From: CSP1-5 sp964558395
Lineage (GTDB): Bacteria > Methylomirabilota > Methylomirabilia > Methylomirabilales > CSP1-5
DNA length: 64,000 nucleotides
NCBI GenBank assembly: GCA_964558395.1
Contig: CAZLDS010000006.1
Coordinates: forward strand, 1-64,000
Reading direction: 5' to 3'
In this document: positions 32,041 to 38,927 of the stretch, piece by piece
Numbering within the stretch: position 1 is the stretch's first letter
Layout of the letters: every line of letters begins with the position of its first letter
Translations under genes and position numbers: made by a program
The notes under the pieces: generated by a model
Databases searched by the model: none
What the model was told of the DNA's origin: nothing
What the model saw: the letters and a program-made list of their open reading frames with translations, nothing else

Positions 32041-33212
32041 CCCCTTATCCCCCCCGGCCTTGAGATAAGGCCCGCTCACTTGGTACTAGGATGCTCAAAC
32101 TGACGCATAAGTTTGACGAGGCACTGCAGTACGCGAGCGATCTACACAGGGACCAACCTAGGAAGGGCACCAAGATCCCCTATGTTGCGCATCTCCTGGG
32201 TGTAACCGCGCTGGTCCTGGAAGAGGGAGGGGACGAAGATGAGGCGATTGCGGCCCTATTGCACGACGCCGTAGAGGACCAAGGCGGGCAGGCAACCTTG
32301 ACGGAAATTCGTAAGCGATTTGGTGCACGCGTAGCCCTGATTGTGGAGTCGTGTAGCGACAGCGACACGATACCCAAGCCGCCGTGGCGTGAGCGCAAGG
32401 AAGGGTACCTCGCGCGCATCCGGCACGAGCCCGCAGGCGTGCGGCGCGTATCTATCGCCGATAAGCTTCACAATGTACGCGCGATCCTCACTGATTTCCG
32501 AACCATGGGAGACGCGGTCTGGAATCGGTTCAACGCGCCAAGGGAGGACATCCTTTGGTACTATGAGAAGCTAGTCGCGGCCTTTCAAGAGGCGGGATCG
32601 AGTCCCATGGTCGTGGAGCTGGATCGGGTCGTCACCGAACTCAAGCGCCTCGTGTCTACCCCAGATCTAGAGCAACTACGGGTGAGGTTCAAGCCCGACA
32701 AGATCAAGGTCCTCTTCGTCGGCGAATCCCCGCCAGCTGACGGCACCTTCTTCTACAAGGCGAACTCGAATCTTTACCGCTACACTCGGGAAGCCTTTCT
32801 CTCAGTCTTCGACTGTGCATGCGATGCTGGGGAGGACCTTCTGAATTTTTTCAAGAATCGTGGGTGCTACCTTGACGACCTGTGCCTCGAGCCAGTCAAC
32901 CACCTAGCGAAGATTGCGCGTCAGCGTAAACGCGATGAAGGTGTCCCGATTCTCGCGGGCCGAATTTACGAGAACAGGCCTGAGGCTATCGTCGTTGTGA
33001 TGTCGGCGATCAGAGACGAAGTTGCGCGATCAGCCCCAAGTGCCGGACTTGGATCTGTTCCTTTTCATGCTGTCCCGTTTCCCGCACAAGGGAATCAAAA
33101 AAAGTATGTTGCGCAGTTGGTCAAGGTTCTTCAAGAACTGAAGGATAAAGGGATAATCGAAAGCAGCTAATAGGCTGGGCCCATCCGCCCCCCGGTGCTT
33201 TTTGGTTTTGTG
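32017..33212. repeat. 24-bp direct repeats flanking the HD-UDG gene
   Basis: The 24 bases CCCCCGGTGC followed by TTTTTGGTTTTGTG occur at 32017-32040 and again at 33189-33212, enclosing exactly one gene (32091-33170). The left copy is the 3' half of a complete terminator hairpin; the right copy lacks the matching 5' arm. This is what insertion, excision or cassette exchange at a terminator would leave. No integrase is inside the unit. Confidence 0.75.
32091..33170 (+). CDS. RelA/SpoT-type HD hydrolase fused to a UDG-superfamily-like domain
   Basis: Protein of 359 residues. Residues 1-190 are an HD domain like the (p)ppGpp hydrolase half of SpoT/MESH1, with metal ligands H in YVAHLLGV, HD in AALLHDAVEDQ and D in SIADKLHNVRAIL. 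No synthetase domain is present. Residues about 205-355 (IKVLFVGESPPADGTFFYKA, LYRYTREAF, CYLDDLCLEPVN, PEAIVVVMSAI, PFPAQGNQKKY) look like a uracil-DNA-glycosylase-superfamily fold usually found as a stand-alone protein. The gene lies between direct repeats in an island of defence-gene debris. There is no SD at ATG 32091. A conflict or defence role is inference; substrate unknown. Confidence 0.72.
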   Translation: MLKLTHKFDEALQYASDLHRDQPRKGTKIPYVAHLLGVTALVLEEGGDEDEAIAALLHDAVEDQGGQATLTEIRKRFGARVALIVESCSDSDTIPKPPWRERKEGYLARIRHEPAGVRRVSIADKLHNVRAILTDFRTMGDAVWNRFNAPREDILWYYEKLVAAFQEAGSSPMVVELDRVVTELKRLVSTPDLEQLRVRFKPDKIKVLFVGESPPADGTFFYKANSNLYRYTREAFLSVFDCACDAGEDLLNFFKNRGCYLDDLCLEPVNHLAKIARQRKRDEGVPILAGRIYENRPEAIVVVMSAIRDEVARSAPSAGLGSVPFHAVPFPAQGNQKKYVAQLVKVLQELKDKGIIESS

Positions 33213-33223
33213 GGGCATAGGCA

Positions 33224-33631
33224 ATGGCTCGTCTTGAAGACCTAACACGAGGCGCACAGGTCCACGGCCTCCGCCCAGACGGTCCGGCTGCCATTGTGGA
33301 CGTGCAGTGGCACGGATCCACCTGTGTTGAACTCACCTACAAAGATGCCAGCGCTCGCCCCCACACCGAGCTCGTCTTCAGAGACCGGGAACCAACCCTC
33401 GATCTTGTTGCCGCTGGTCAGGTTTGGTCCTTCGATGCCGACGGCCCCTCCACACATATAAGACCGTTTCTTCGAAAGTATCGTGGTCTTACAAATTTCA
33501 CGCGGAATGATGATCAGGGATGGAAGGCAGTACGCGCACGCATGGCGGCGCATACTTGGTCTAAGGGAAACCGCGAAGGAGGCATTCTGTCGCAGGAAGC
33601 GGAGAAAGAATACTGCTTAAGCGTCCGCTGA
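33224..33631 (+). pseudogene. N-terminal stub of a DISARM-type DUF3883/SNF2 helicase
   Basis: The first 75 residues (MARLEDLTRGAQVHGLRPDG, IVDVQWHGSTCVELTYKD, ELVFRDREPTLDLV, GQVWSFDADG) match the conserved N-terminus of long helicases with DUF3883 seen in DISARM and related phage-defence loci. Intact members continue for about a thousand residues into SNF2 helicase motifs. Here the similarity stops at WSFDADGP, and the last 60 residues look unrelated before the stop at 33631. Read as a deletion remnant that may or may not still be translated. Family recognition is from memory of the motif. Confidence 0.6.
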
Positions 33632-33788
33632 GGCTCCACGTGCGGTTACCGAGTTATCATTCCCCTCGCAATCCCTACCGGTGTGGCAGGGGTTAAATCT
33701 TGCTTCCCGCTGACACAATTGACTCCTTCTTGGGCGCAGCTAGGCCCATCAAGGCCGTTTTGCGTCGAATAGACAAAGGTGGAATAGG

Positions 33789-34254
33789 ATGCTTTACTTC
33801 GCATATGCCTCAAATATGCACTGGAAGCAGATGCGCGGACGATGTCCCTCTGCACGATTTCTTTGTGTGGCTAAATTGAAGGACCATCGCCTCGCTTTCA
33901 CACGTAAATCCGAAACCAGAGGCGGCGGAGTTGCGGATGCCGTTTCAGAGCCTGGTGATGAAGAGTGGCGTGTCGTCTATGAAATAGATGAACGCGACGT
34001 CGGACGGCTAGACCAGACAGAGGGTTTCACACTCGGCAGATCGCGAAATCCGTACAACAGAGAAGAACGTCACGTGTATGCCGATGGCGAAGAGGGAAAA
34101 CCTTTGGCGGTTTCAATTTATATTGCAGTGCAACAGGATAACCCTCCCCCCCCCGAACGCGGCATACAAGAAACTTATTGTCGGGGGGGCAAAATTCTGG
34201 CATCTTCCGCCAGATTACATCAAGAAACTAGAACAGATACACGTTGGACCTTGA
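33789..34254 (+). pseudogene. Gamma-glutamylcyclotransferase-like (AIG2/GGCT) gene, frameshifted in a C9 tract
   Basis: The N-terminus MLYFAYASNMHWKQMRGRCP and VVYEIDERDVGRLDQTEGFT are GGCT-fold features; this family cleaves gamma-glutamyl amino acids or related amides. After QQDNPPPP the frame changes at a run of nine C (34146-34154). With one C fewer the frame continues NAAYKKLIVGGAKFWHLPPD, YIKKLEQIHVGP and stops at 34254, giving the expected family C-terminus. As sequenced, translation runs on to 34379 with unrelated residues. An AAGGTG SD precedes the ATG. Sequencing error, slippage and true decay cannot be separated. Confidence 0.75.
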
Positions 34255-34450
34255 ATCTTGACATTTCCCCTTCAGCGATGGTGGCGTGGAGACGAGATCG
34301 TCGCTCGTCGTCGTCCACTACCCCCTACGTTTTCGGAATTGCGAAAATGTCACGTGTACGGGGTCAGAGACAGGAATAGAGTGAGACGCTGATATTTTTG
34401 TCTTGTAAAGAGGGGCAGATCACCCGATGTCTAATAAAGGGGGTTTTGGG

Positions 34451-34882
34451 GTGAAACATTGTTTTTGCAAAGTTGTGTCTGGGATGCTTCTTGGATACCT
34501 TGCAATCGGGGCAATGGTTGTTGAGGCGGGTAGCGTATACAAAAACGTCGACAATGCTTCACAGGAGATGGCCGAATATCTTACAACGCATTCTCCTTTC
34601 TCTGGCTATTGGTACTTACACAATAAGCAGGGTAAGCTAACAGTCAAGTTTGAGATCACAAAGGGAGAGTTAGCGGGTGAAATTCTAGACACGACTGGCA
34701 CGACTTTTAGCTTCGAGGGTCCTGTTGCAAATCTGAAGATAGAAAACCAAGTCCTCACCTTCAATAGTGTGACGGGTTCTTTCTACCAGCTAGAACTCGA
34801 CGAAGGTGAAGGAAAACTGCATGGAACAGCTTTAAGTGGACGAGCTGAAGTAATAACCCATGCAAAAAGTGCCAAAAAATAG
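34451..34882 (+). CDS. Small secreted protein of unknown function
   Basis: From GTG 34451 (AAGGGGG seven bases upstream) the protein is about 143 residues: a signal peptide MKHCFCKVVSGMLLGYLAIG ending near VVEAGS, then a beta-rich domain (YWYLHNKQGKLTVKFEITKG, GTTFSFEGPVANLKIENQVL). ATG 34427 would add eight residues with a poorer SD. The coding sequence is visibly more AT-rich than the core genes on either side, a sign of transfer. No family recognised; it resembles small lipocalin-like or ligand-binding export proteins only in general shape. Confidence 0.6.
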   Translation: MKHCFCKVVSGMLLGYLAIGAMVVEAGSVYKNVDNASQEMAEYLTTHSPFSGYWYLHNKQGKLTVKFEITKGELAGEILDTTGTTFSFEGPVANLKIENQVLTFNSVTGSFYQLELDEGEGKLHGTALSGRAEVITHAKSAKK

Positions 34883-34957
34883 CCACCCGGGGAGAGGTCG
34901 GGTCGTGAATTGTGATATTCCCCACCCTTCAAAAGGGAGACAGGCTGCTGTTGTGAG

Positions 34958-35499
34958 ATGAAGCTTGAGTGTTATGGGGCGACGAGGCCGCAGGAGGGGC
35001 GGACGGCGAACGAGGACGCCTTTCTGATAGTGCGAGAGGGGACTGCGGTTGCAGCGGTCTGTGACGGCGCGGGGGCCGCCGAGCAAGTTGCCAAAAGAGT
35101 ACTGAGGCTCTTCGAGTTATGGGTCCGCGAGGCCACTCTCGGTCAGATCCTTGCCCCCAAGACGTGGGTCAGCTGAGTCAAAAAGCTGGACTCAGCATTA
35201 CTCGGAGGTTCAGAAAGCACGTTCCTGGCAGCCGCCGTAGCGGGTAATCAAGTTGTCGGTGTCTCGGCCGGCGACTCGCAGGCGTATCTGGTCGGCGCTG
35301 AGGGCGGCTTTGAGTTTCTAACCACCCCTACCGATAAGTCCAGGCTCGGTAGCGGCAAGGTCCAACCATTCACCTTTAACCTGACCCTGAAGCCCCGCGA
35401 CATCCTCCTCCTCATGACCGACGGCGCCTGGACCCCCTCAGTCCTTATCACATCGAAAAGGCCGTCCGCAGGGCCGCGAAGGGCGTTTCTTCTGCCCCG
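34958..35499 (+). pseudogene. PP2C-family protein phosphatase, broken by in-frame TGA and a frameshift
   Basis: PP2C motifs appear in order: TANEDAFLIV, AAVCDGAGAAEQVAKR, ESTFLAAAVAG, GVSAGDSQAYLVG and DILLLMTDGAW. The frame is interrupted by TGA at 35174-35176 (PKTWVS-stop-VKKLDSALLGG; a TGG there would read Trp). A second lesion lies at ACCCCCTC (35439-35444), where one more C would continue LSPYHIEKAVRRAAKG. PP2C-like proteins of this short type occur in defence and kinase-signalling cassettes. The sequence then runs directly into recombinase sequence, so the C-terminus is lost. Confidence 0.72.
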
Positions 35500-35854
35500 C
35501 TCTGGCGGCACCCGGATGGCCGACCCGTGCGGGACTTCTCTCGGGCCTGGGGGGGGCTGTAAGCGAGGAGGGGTGGCCGGGCTATGGGTGCACGATCTCC
35601 GGCGTACCTTCGGCACCCGGGCGCTTGAAAGCGGGGTTGATCTGGTGACCATCCGTGATATTCTTGGGCATGCCAACCTCCGCACCACGGAGCGGTATCT
35701 GTGGCCGGAGGCGAAGCGGCAACGAGAGGCCAGCGAACGGGTGTCAGCGTGGATCGATCGGGCCGCAGCCTCCGGCAGATGGTTCTGTCGAGTCCATGCA
35801 AGTTGGCGAAATAGAAGCCATTTCAGGGATGACGGAAGAGTGAAGCCCAGGTAG
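35500..35854 (+). pseudogene. C-terminal fragment of a tyrosine recombinase (phage-type integrase)
   Basis: Catalytic-domain residues are clear: LWRHPDGRPVRDFSRAWGG, HDLRRTFGTRALESGVDLVT, then LGHANLRTTERYLW, giving the His-x-x-Arg, the second His and the Tyr nucleophile. The N-terminal half and first catalytic Arg are missing. A run of eight G (35539-35546) shifts the frame between RAWGG and CKRGGVAGLWVHD; seven G would restore it. The fragment sits at the right edge of the accessory region, consistent with past integration. Confidence 0.75.
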
Positions 35855-35898
35855 TTGGGAATTATCATGGCATGCCTCGGGCGTAAGGAGCAGGGACG

Positions 35899-36447
35899 GT
35901 GGTCTTCAATGTCCCTAATGGGTTGACGTTCCTTCGCTTAATTCTGGCGCCGTTGATCGTCGTGCTTCTCGTCAACGACGCACACACGTCGGCCCTGATC
36001 ATCTTTCTCCTGGCCGGCATCACGGATGGCCTTGACGGATACTTCGCCCGATCCTTGCGCGAGCGAACAGAGGTCGGGCGGGTCCTTGACCCGATCGCCG
36101 ACAAGATCCTTTTGTGCTCGACTCTCGTTACCTTAGGCTTCCTAGGTCATCTCCCCTTGTGGCTTGTTCTCATTGCCGTGGGCCGTGACGTCATTTTGGT
36201 CCTGGGGTCTTGCCTTCTCTATGCCGTGAGTGGCCGCCTCGGTTATCCGCCCTCAGCGATGGGAAAGCTTGCCACGCTGCTCCAGATCCTCACAGTTGTG
36301 GCGGCCATGATGGTTGGAGGCGGGGATCTCCTGCTGGTACTTCTCGTGTGGGGGACAGCAGCCGTGACCATCCTGTCTGGACTCGACTACATGTACCGGG
36401 GGGCAGTTGAGTTGATCTTCGGCTCGCGGAACGCCTCGCCTGCCTGA
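35899..36447 (+). CDS. CDP-alcohol phosphatidyltransferase (second PgsA-like protein)
   Basis: Protein of 182 residues with several membrane helices and the motif DGLDGYFARSLRERTEVGRV then LDPIADKILL, the DGxxAR-G-D-D catalytic signature. It starts NVPNGLTFLRLILAPLIV, as PgsA does. GTG 35899 has AAGGAG seven bases upstream. It is clearly paralogous to the gene at 21919 but divergent; it could be a PG-phosphate synthase, cardiolipin or other CDP-alcohol enzyme. It is the first core gene right of the accessory island. Confidence 0.85.
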   Translation: MVFNVPNGLTFLRLILAPLIVVLLVNDAHTSALIIFLLAGITDGLDGYFARSLRERTEVGRVLDPIADKILLCSTLVTLGFLGHLPLWLVLIAVGRDVILVLGSCLLYAVSGRLGYPPSAMGKLATLLQILTVVAAMMVGGGDLLLVLLVWGTAAVTILSGLDYMYRGAVELIFGSRNASPA

Positions 36448-36550
36448 CCTGCCGACAAAAAGCAGCCCCTTCGATCCGCTCTTTGCCTCGCCTGTCTGCT
36501 TTTGTCTTCGCGCAGGGGCCTCCCTGTCAGTGCCGGTCCTTTTCCTCTCG

Positions 36551-36579
36551 TTGCGTGCTTCTTGCCGATACAGTATGCT
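36551..36579 (+). promoter_or_regulatory. Sigma-70 promoter of der
   Basis: TTGCGT (36551-36556), 17-base spacer, TATGCT (36574-36579), about 28 bases from the probable start of transcription to the der ATG. Confidence 0.45.
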
Positions 36580-36613
36580 TGTCGTGTGTTCGGGGGAAGG
36601 ATAATAGGAGCAT

Positions 36614-37972
36614 ATGGCGATGAAAAACTTGGCTACGGTTGCCATTGTCGGTCGTCCCAACGTTGGAAAATCGACGCTGTTTAACCGGCTGGTCGGCGGG
36701 CGCCGTGCCATCGTCGAGGCGACCCCAGGGATCACCAGGGATCGCAACTATGGAACCGTCGCGTGGCAGGGGCGGTCCTTCCTCCTCGTGGATACCGGTG
36801 GGTTTGAGCCGAAAAGGCCCACACCGATTGCTGAGCGGGTGGTTGAGCAAGCCCACTTGGCGATGGAGGACGCAGACCTTATTCTCTTTCTGGTAGACAC
36901 GCGGGAAGGACTGACACCTTTGGATGAGGAGATTGCGCTGCTCCTTCGCCAGAGAACAGAGAAGCGGGTTCTCCTCGTCGCCAACAAAGTGGATACAGAG
37001 AAGAGGATTTCCCATGGTATGGAGTTTTACCGTCTAGGGTTTTCCAAAGTCGTGCCCATTTCGGCGGAGCATGGGACTGGAGTTGGAGAACTCCTGGATG
37101 ACGTGCTGGGGCTTCTTCCTACCCGGGAGGAAGAGCAAGCCCCGTTGGACGCTGTGACGATCGCCGTGGTGGGGCGGCCCAATGTAGGAAAGTCGTCACT
37201 GGTGAACCGGATCCTCGGTGAGCGCCGGCTCATCGTCAGTCCCGAGCCCGGCACGACTCGAGATGCCATCGATACGCCATTTACGTACCAAGGGCAACAG
37301 TATGTTCTGGTGGACACCGCGGGAATCCGGGCCAAAAGGCGGATGAGCTATCGATTTGAGTACTACAGCGTCCTGCGGGCGATTAAGAGCGTCGAACGTT
37401 GCGATGTAGCCCTCGTGCTCCTCGATGCGACGAGTGATGTGGTGCGTCAGGACGCCCGCATCGCCGGCATTACCCACGAGGCAGGATGTGCCTCCATCCT
37501 GGTCATAAACAAATGGGACCTGGTAGAGAAGGAGACACGGGTGGCCGACCAGTACATCGTCCGCCTTCGAGAAAAACTGGGACATCTCGACTATGCCCCG
37601 GTCTTGTTCGTCTCGGCCCGCACTGGGCAGCGCGTCTTCAAGATCTTCGGCGCTGTAGAGCGTGTGTTGAAGGAGCGGAATCGCCGCATTCCGTCCAAGG
37701 AACTCAACCGCTTTCTCGAGAAGGTTGTCACACAACACCCGCCCCCGTCGCCCAAGGGGCGGCAGATAAAGATTCGCTACGCGACCCAGCTGCGATGCCA
37801 GTCTCCTGTCTTTGCTCTCTTCACGAATGCCCCCAAAGGTATTTCCCCGTCCTATGGCCGGTACCTGGTGAATCGGTTTCGGGAGCACTACGGATTTGAA
37901 GGAAACCCGATCCGCCTGCGCTTTCGGGGAGGGCGTTCCCGCCGGGACGGCCACTGCAGGGGCCGACCTTGA
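36614..37972 (+). CDS. der: Ribosome assembly GTPase Der (EngA)
   Basis: Protein of 452 residues with two tandem GTPase domains, each with GRPNVGKS (residues about 12 and 184), DTGG or DTAG, and NKVD/NKWD motifs, then a C-terminal KH-like domain (YATQLRCQSPVFALFTNAPK). Der is essential for 50S maturation. ATG 36614 has GGAG five bases upstream. The final residues RFRGGRSRRDGH are basic. Confidence 0.97.
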   Translation: MAMKNLATVAIVGRPNVGKSTLFNRLVGGRRAIVEATPGITRDRNYGTVAWQGRSFLLVDTGGFEPKRPTPIAERVVEQAHLAMEDADLILFLVDTREGLTPLDEEIALLLRQRTEKRVLLVANKVDTEKRISHGMEFYRLGFSKVVPISAEHGTGVGELLDDVLGLLPTREEEQAPLDAVTIAVVGRPNVGKSSLVNRILGERRLIVSPEPGTTRDAIDTPFTYQGQQYVLVDTAGIRAKRRMSYRFEYYSVLRAIKSVERCDVALVLLDATSDVVRQDARIAGITHEAGCASILVINKWDLVEKETRVADQYIVRLREKLGHLDYAPVLFVSARTGQRVFKIFGAVERVLKERNRRIPSKELNRFLEKVVTQHPPPSPKGRQIKIRYATQLRCQSPVFALFTNAPKGISPSYGRYLVNRFREHYGFEGNPIRLRFRGGRSRRDGHCRGRP

Positions 37973-37997
37973 CAGGTGCACCGCGTCATGGTATATC
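37969..37997 (+). promoter_or_regulatory. Sigma-70 promoter between der and sdhC
   Basis: TTGACA (37969-37974, overlapping der's TGA), 17-base spacer ending TGG, TATATC (37992-37997). It starts a leader of about 230 bases to sdhC that includes a terminator-like hairpin. Confidence 0.55.
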
Positions 37998-38028
37998 CAT
38001 GTGGAAATTCTGCCGTATAAATCCCCAA

Positions 38029-38070
38029 GTGGCACTGCTCGTTCAATGAACAGTCCACGTTTCTTTTCTT
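38029..38070 (+). terminator. Intrinsic terminator or attenuator in the sdhCAB leader
   Basis: GTGG-C-ACTG (38029-38037) pairs with CAGT-CCAC (38051-38058) with one bulged C; the loop itself contains GTTCAATGAAC, which can fold as a short stem. GTTTCTTTTCTT follows. It lies about 25-65 bases downstream of the expected transcription start, so it either ends der mRNA or attenuates sdh. Further on, AAGGAGG precedes a 32-codon GTG frame (38102-38200) of unknown status. Confidence 0.5.
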
Positions 38071-38236
38071 AATCCGTCACGAATAAGTGAGAAGGAGGGC
38101 GTCGTGGGTAAGGCACTGACGGGTCGTCGGATTCAGTCCAGAGGTGGCCAACTCTACGTCCGCGACGACCCCATGGTTCGCGAACTGCTGGATAGGTTGA
38201 ATCTGTGTACCATCCCTCGTTGCGCGAGGAAAAGGC

Positions 38237-38914
38237 ATGGCATTCTTTCTTGAGTTTTATCGGTCCGCCGTGGGGAAGAAAGTTGTCATGGCGGTGACCG
38301 GCATCGTGCTTTACGGGTACGTCCTGGTGCACATGTTGGGGAACTTGAAACTCTACCTGGGCAGGGAGAGTCTGAACCACTACGCGGAGTTCCTCAGGGT
38401 CATGGGCGAACCCTTTTTCCCGCACGGCACGGTGCTCTGGATCGCTCGGTTTATTTTGCTGATTTCGGTCGGCTTGCATATCCTCGCTGCTGTCCAGCTG
38501 ACCTGGATGAATTGGCAGGCCAGGCCAACGGGTTACGAGGAGAAACAATTCGTTGCAGCGACGTATGCCTCGCGCACCATGCGCTGGGGCGGGGTGATCA
38601 TCGGGCTGTTCATCATATACCACCTGTTGGACCTGACGTGGGGGACGGCAAACCCGAGTTTCGTCCCGAATGATGTCTATCACAACGTCGTGGCGAGCTT
38701 CCGGGTGTGGTGGGTTGCAGCCTTTTACATCCTGACGCAGGTGTTCCTCGGTCTTCACCTCTATCACGGCCTCTGGAGCCTTTTCCAATCCCTGGGCTGG
38801 AACCACCCCAAATTCAACAGTTGGCGCCGCAATTTCGCGATCGCCTTCGCGTGGATTATTGCGGTCGGGAACATTTCTTTCCCGCTGGCGGTGCTGACCG
38901 GCTGGGTATTTTAG
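38237..38914 (+). CDS. sdhC: Succinate dehydrogenase cytochrome b subunit (single-subunit b558 type)
   Basis: Protein of 225 residues with five membrane helices and His residues placed for di-heme binding: LVHMLGNLKLYLG, VGLHILAAVQL, IIYHLLDLTWG and LGLHLYHGLWSLF. A single five-helix anchor followed by sdhA and sdhB is the Bacillus/Wolinella/Bacteroidetes arrangement (type B), not the two-subunit SdhCD of proteobacteria. It carries electrons between the quinone pool and SdhB. It is 13 bases from sdhA. Confidence 0.9.
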   Translation: MAFFLEFYRSAVGKKVVMAVTGIVLYGYVLVHMLGNLKLYLGRESLNHYAEFLRVMGEPFFPHGTVLWIARFILLISVGLHILAAVQLTWMNWQARPTGYEEKQFVAATYASRTMRWGGVIIGLFIIYHLLDLTWGTANPSFVPNDVYHNVVASFRVWWVAAFYILTQVFLGLHLYHGLWSLFQSLGWNHPKFNSWRRNFAIAFAWIIAVGNISFPLAVLTGWVF

Positions 38915-38927
38915 GGGGTAGCTCAAT

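Larger units (their letters stand above)
31226..32090. other. 865-base stretch without a protein gene at the island's left end
   Basis: No supportable coding sequence. It contains a tRNA-Thr-like 3' remnant (31321-31365), a promoter-terminator cassette (31554-31665), degenerate CCCTGAGC/CGAATGGG units (about 31755-31830), a repeat of the CTTGTCCTGAGCTTGTCGAA type (31895-31917) and an intrinsic terminator (31997-32040). The mixture of remnants marks this as a recombination-prone boundary. Confidence 0.7.

Noticed and set aside
38102..38200. 32-codon GTG frame with AAGGAGG upstream in the sdh leader
   Set aside because: No recognisable peptide character; kept only as a possible leader peptide in the sdh finding, not as a gene.
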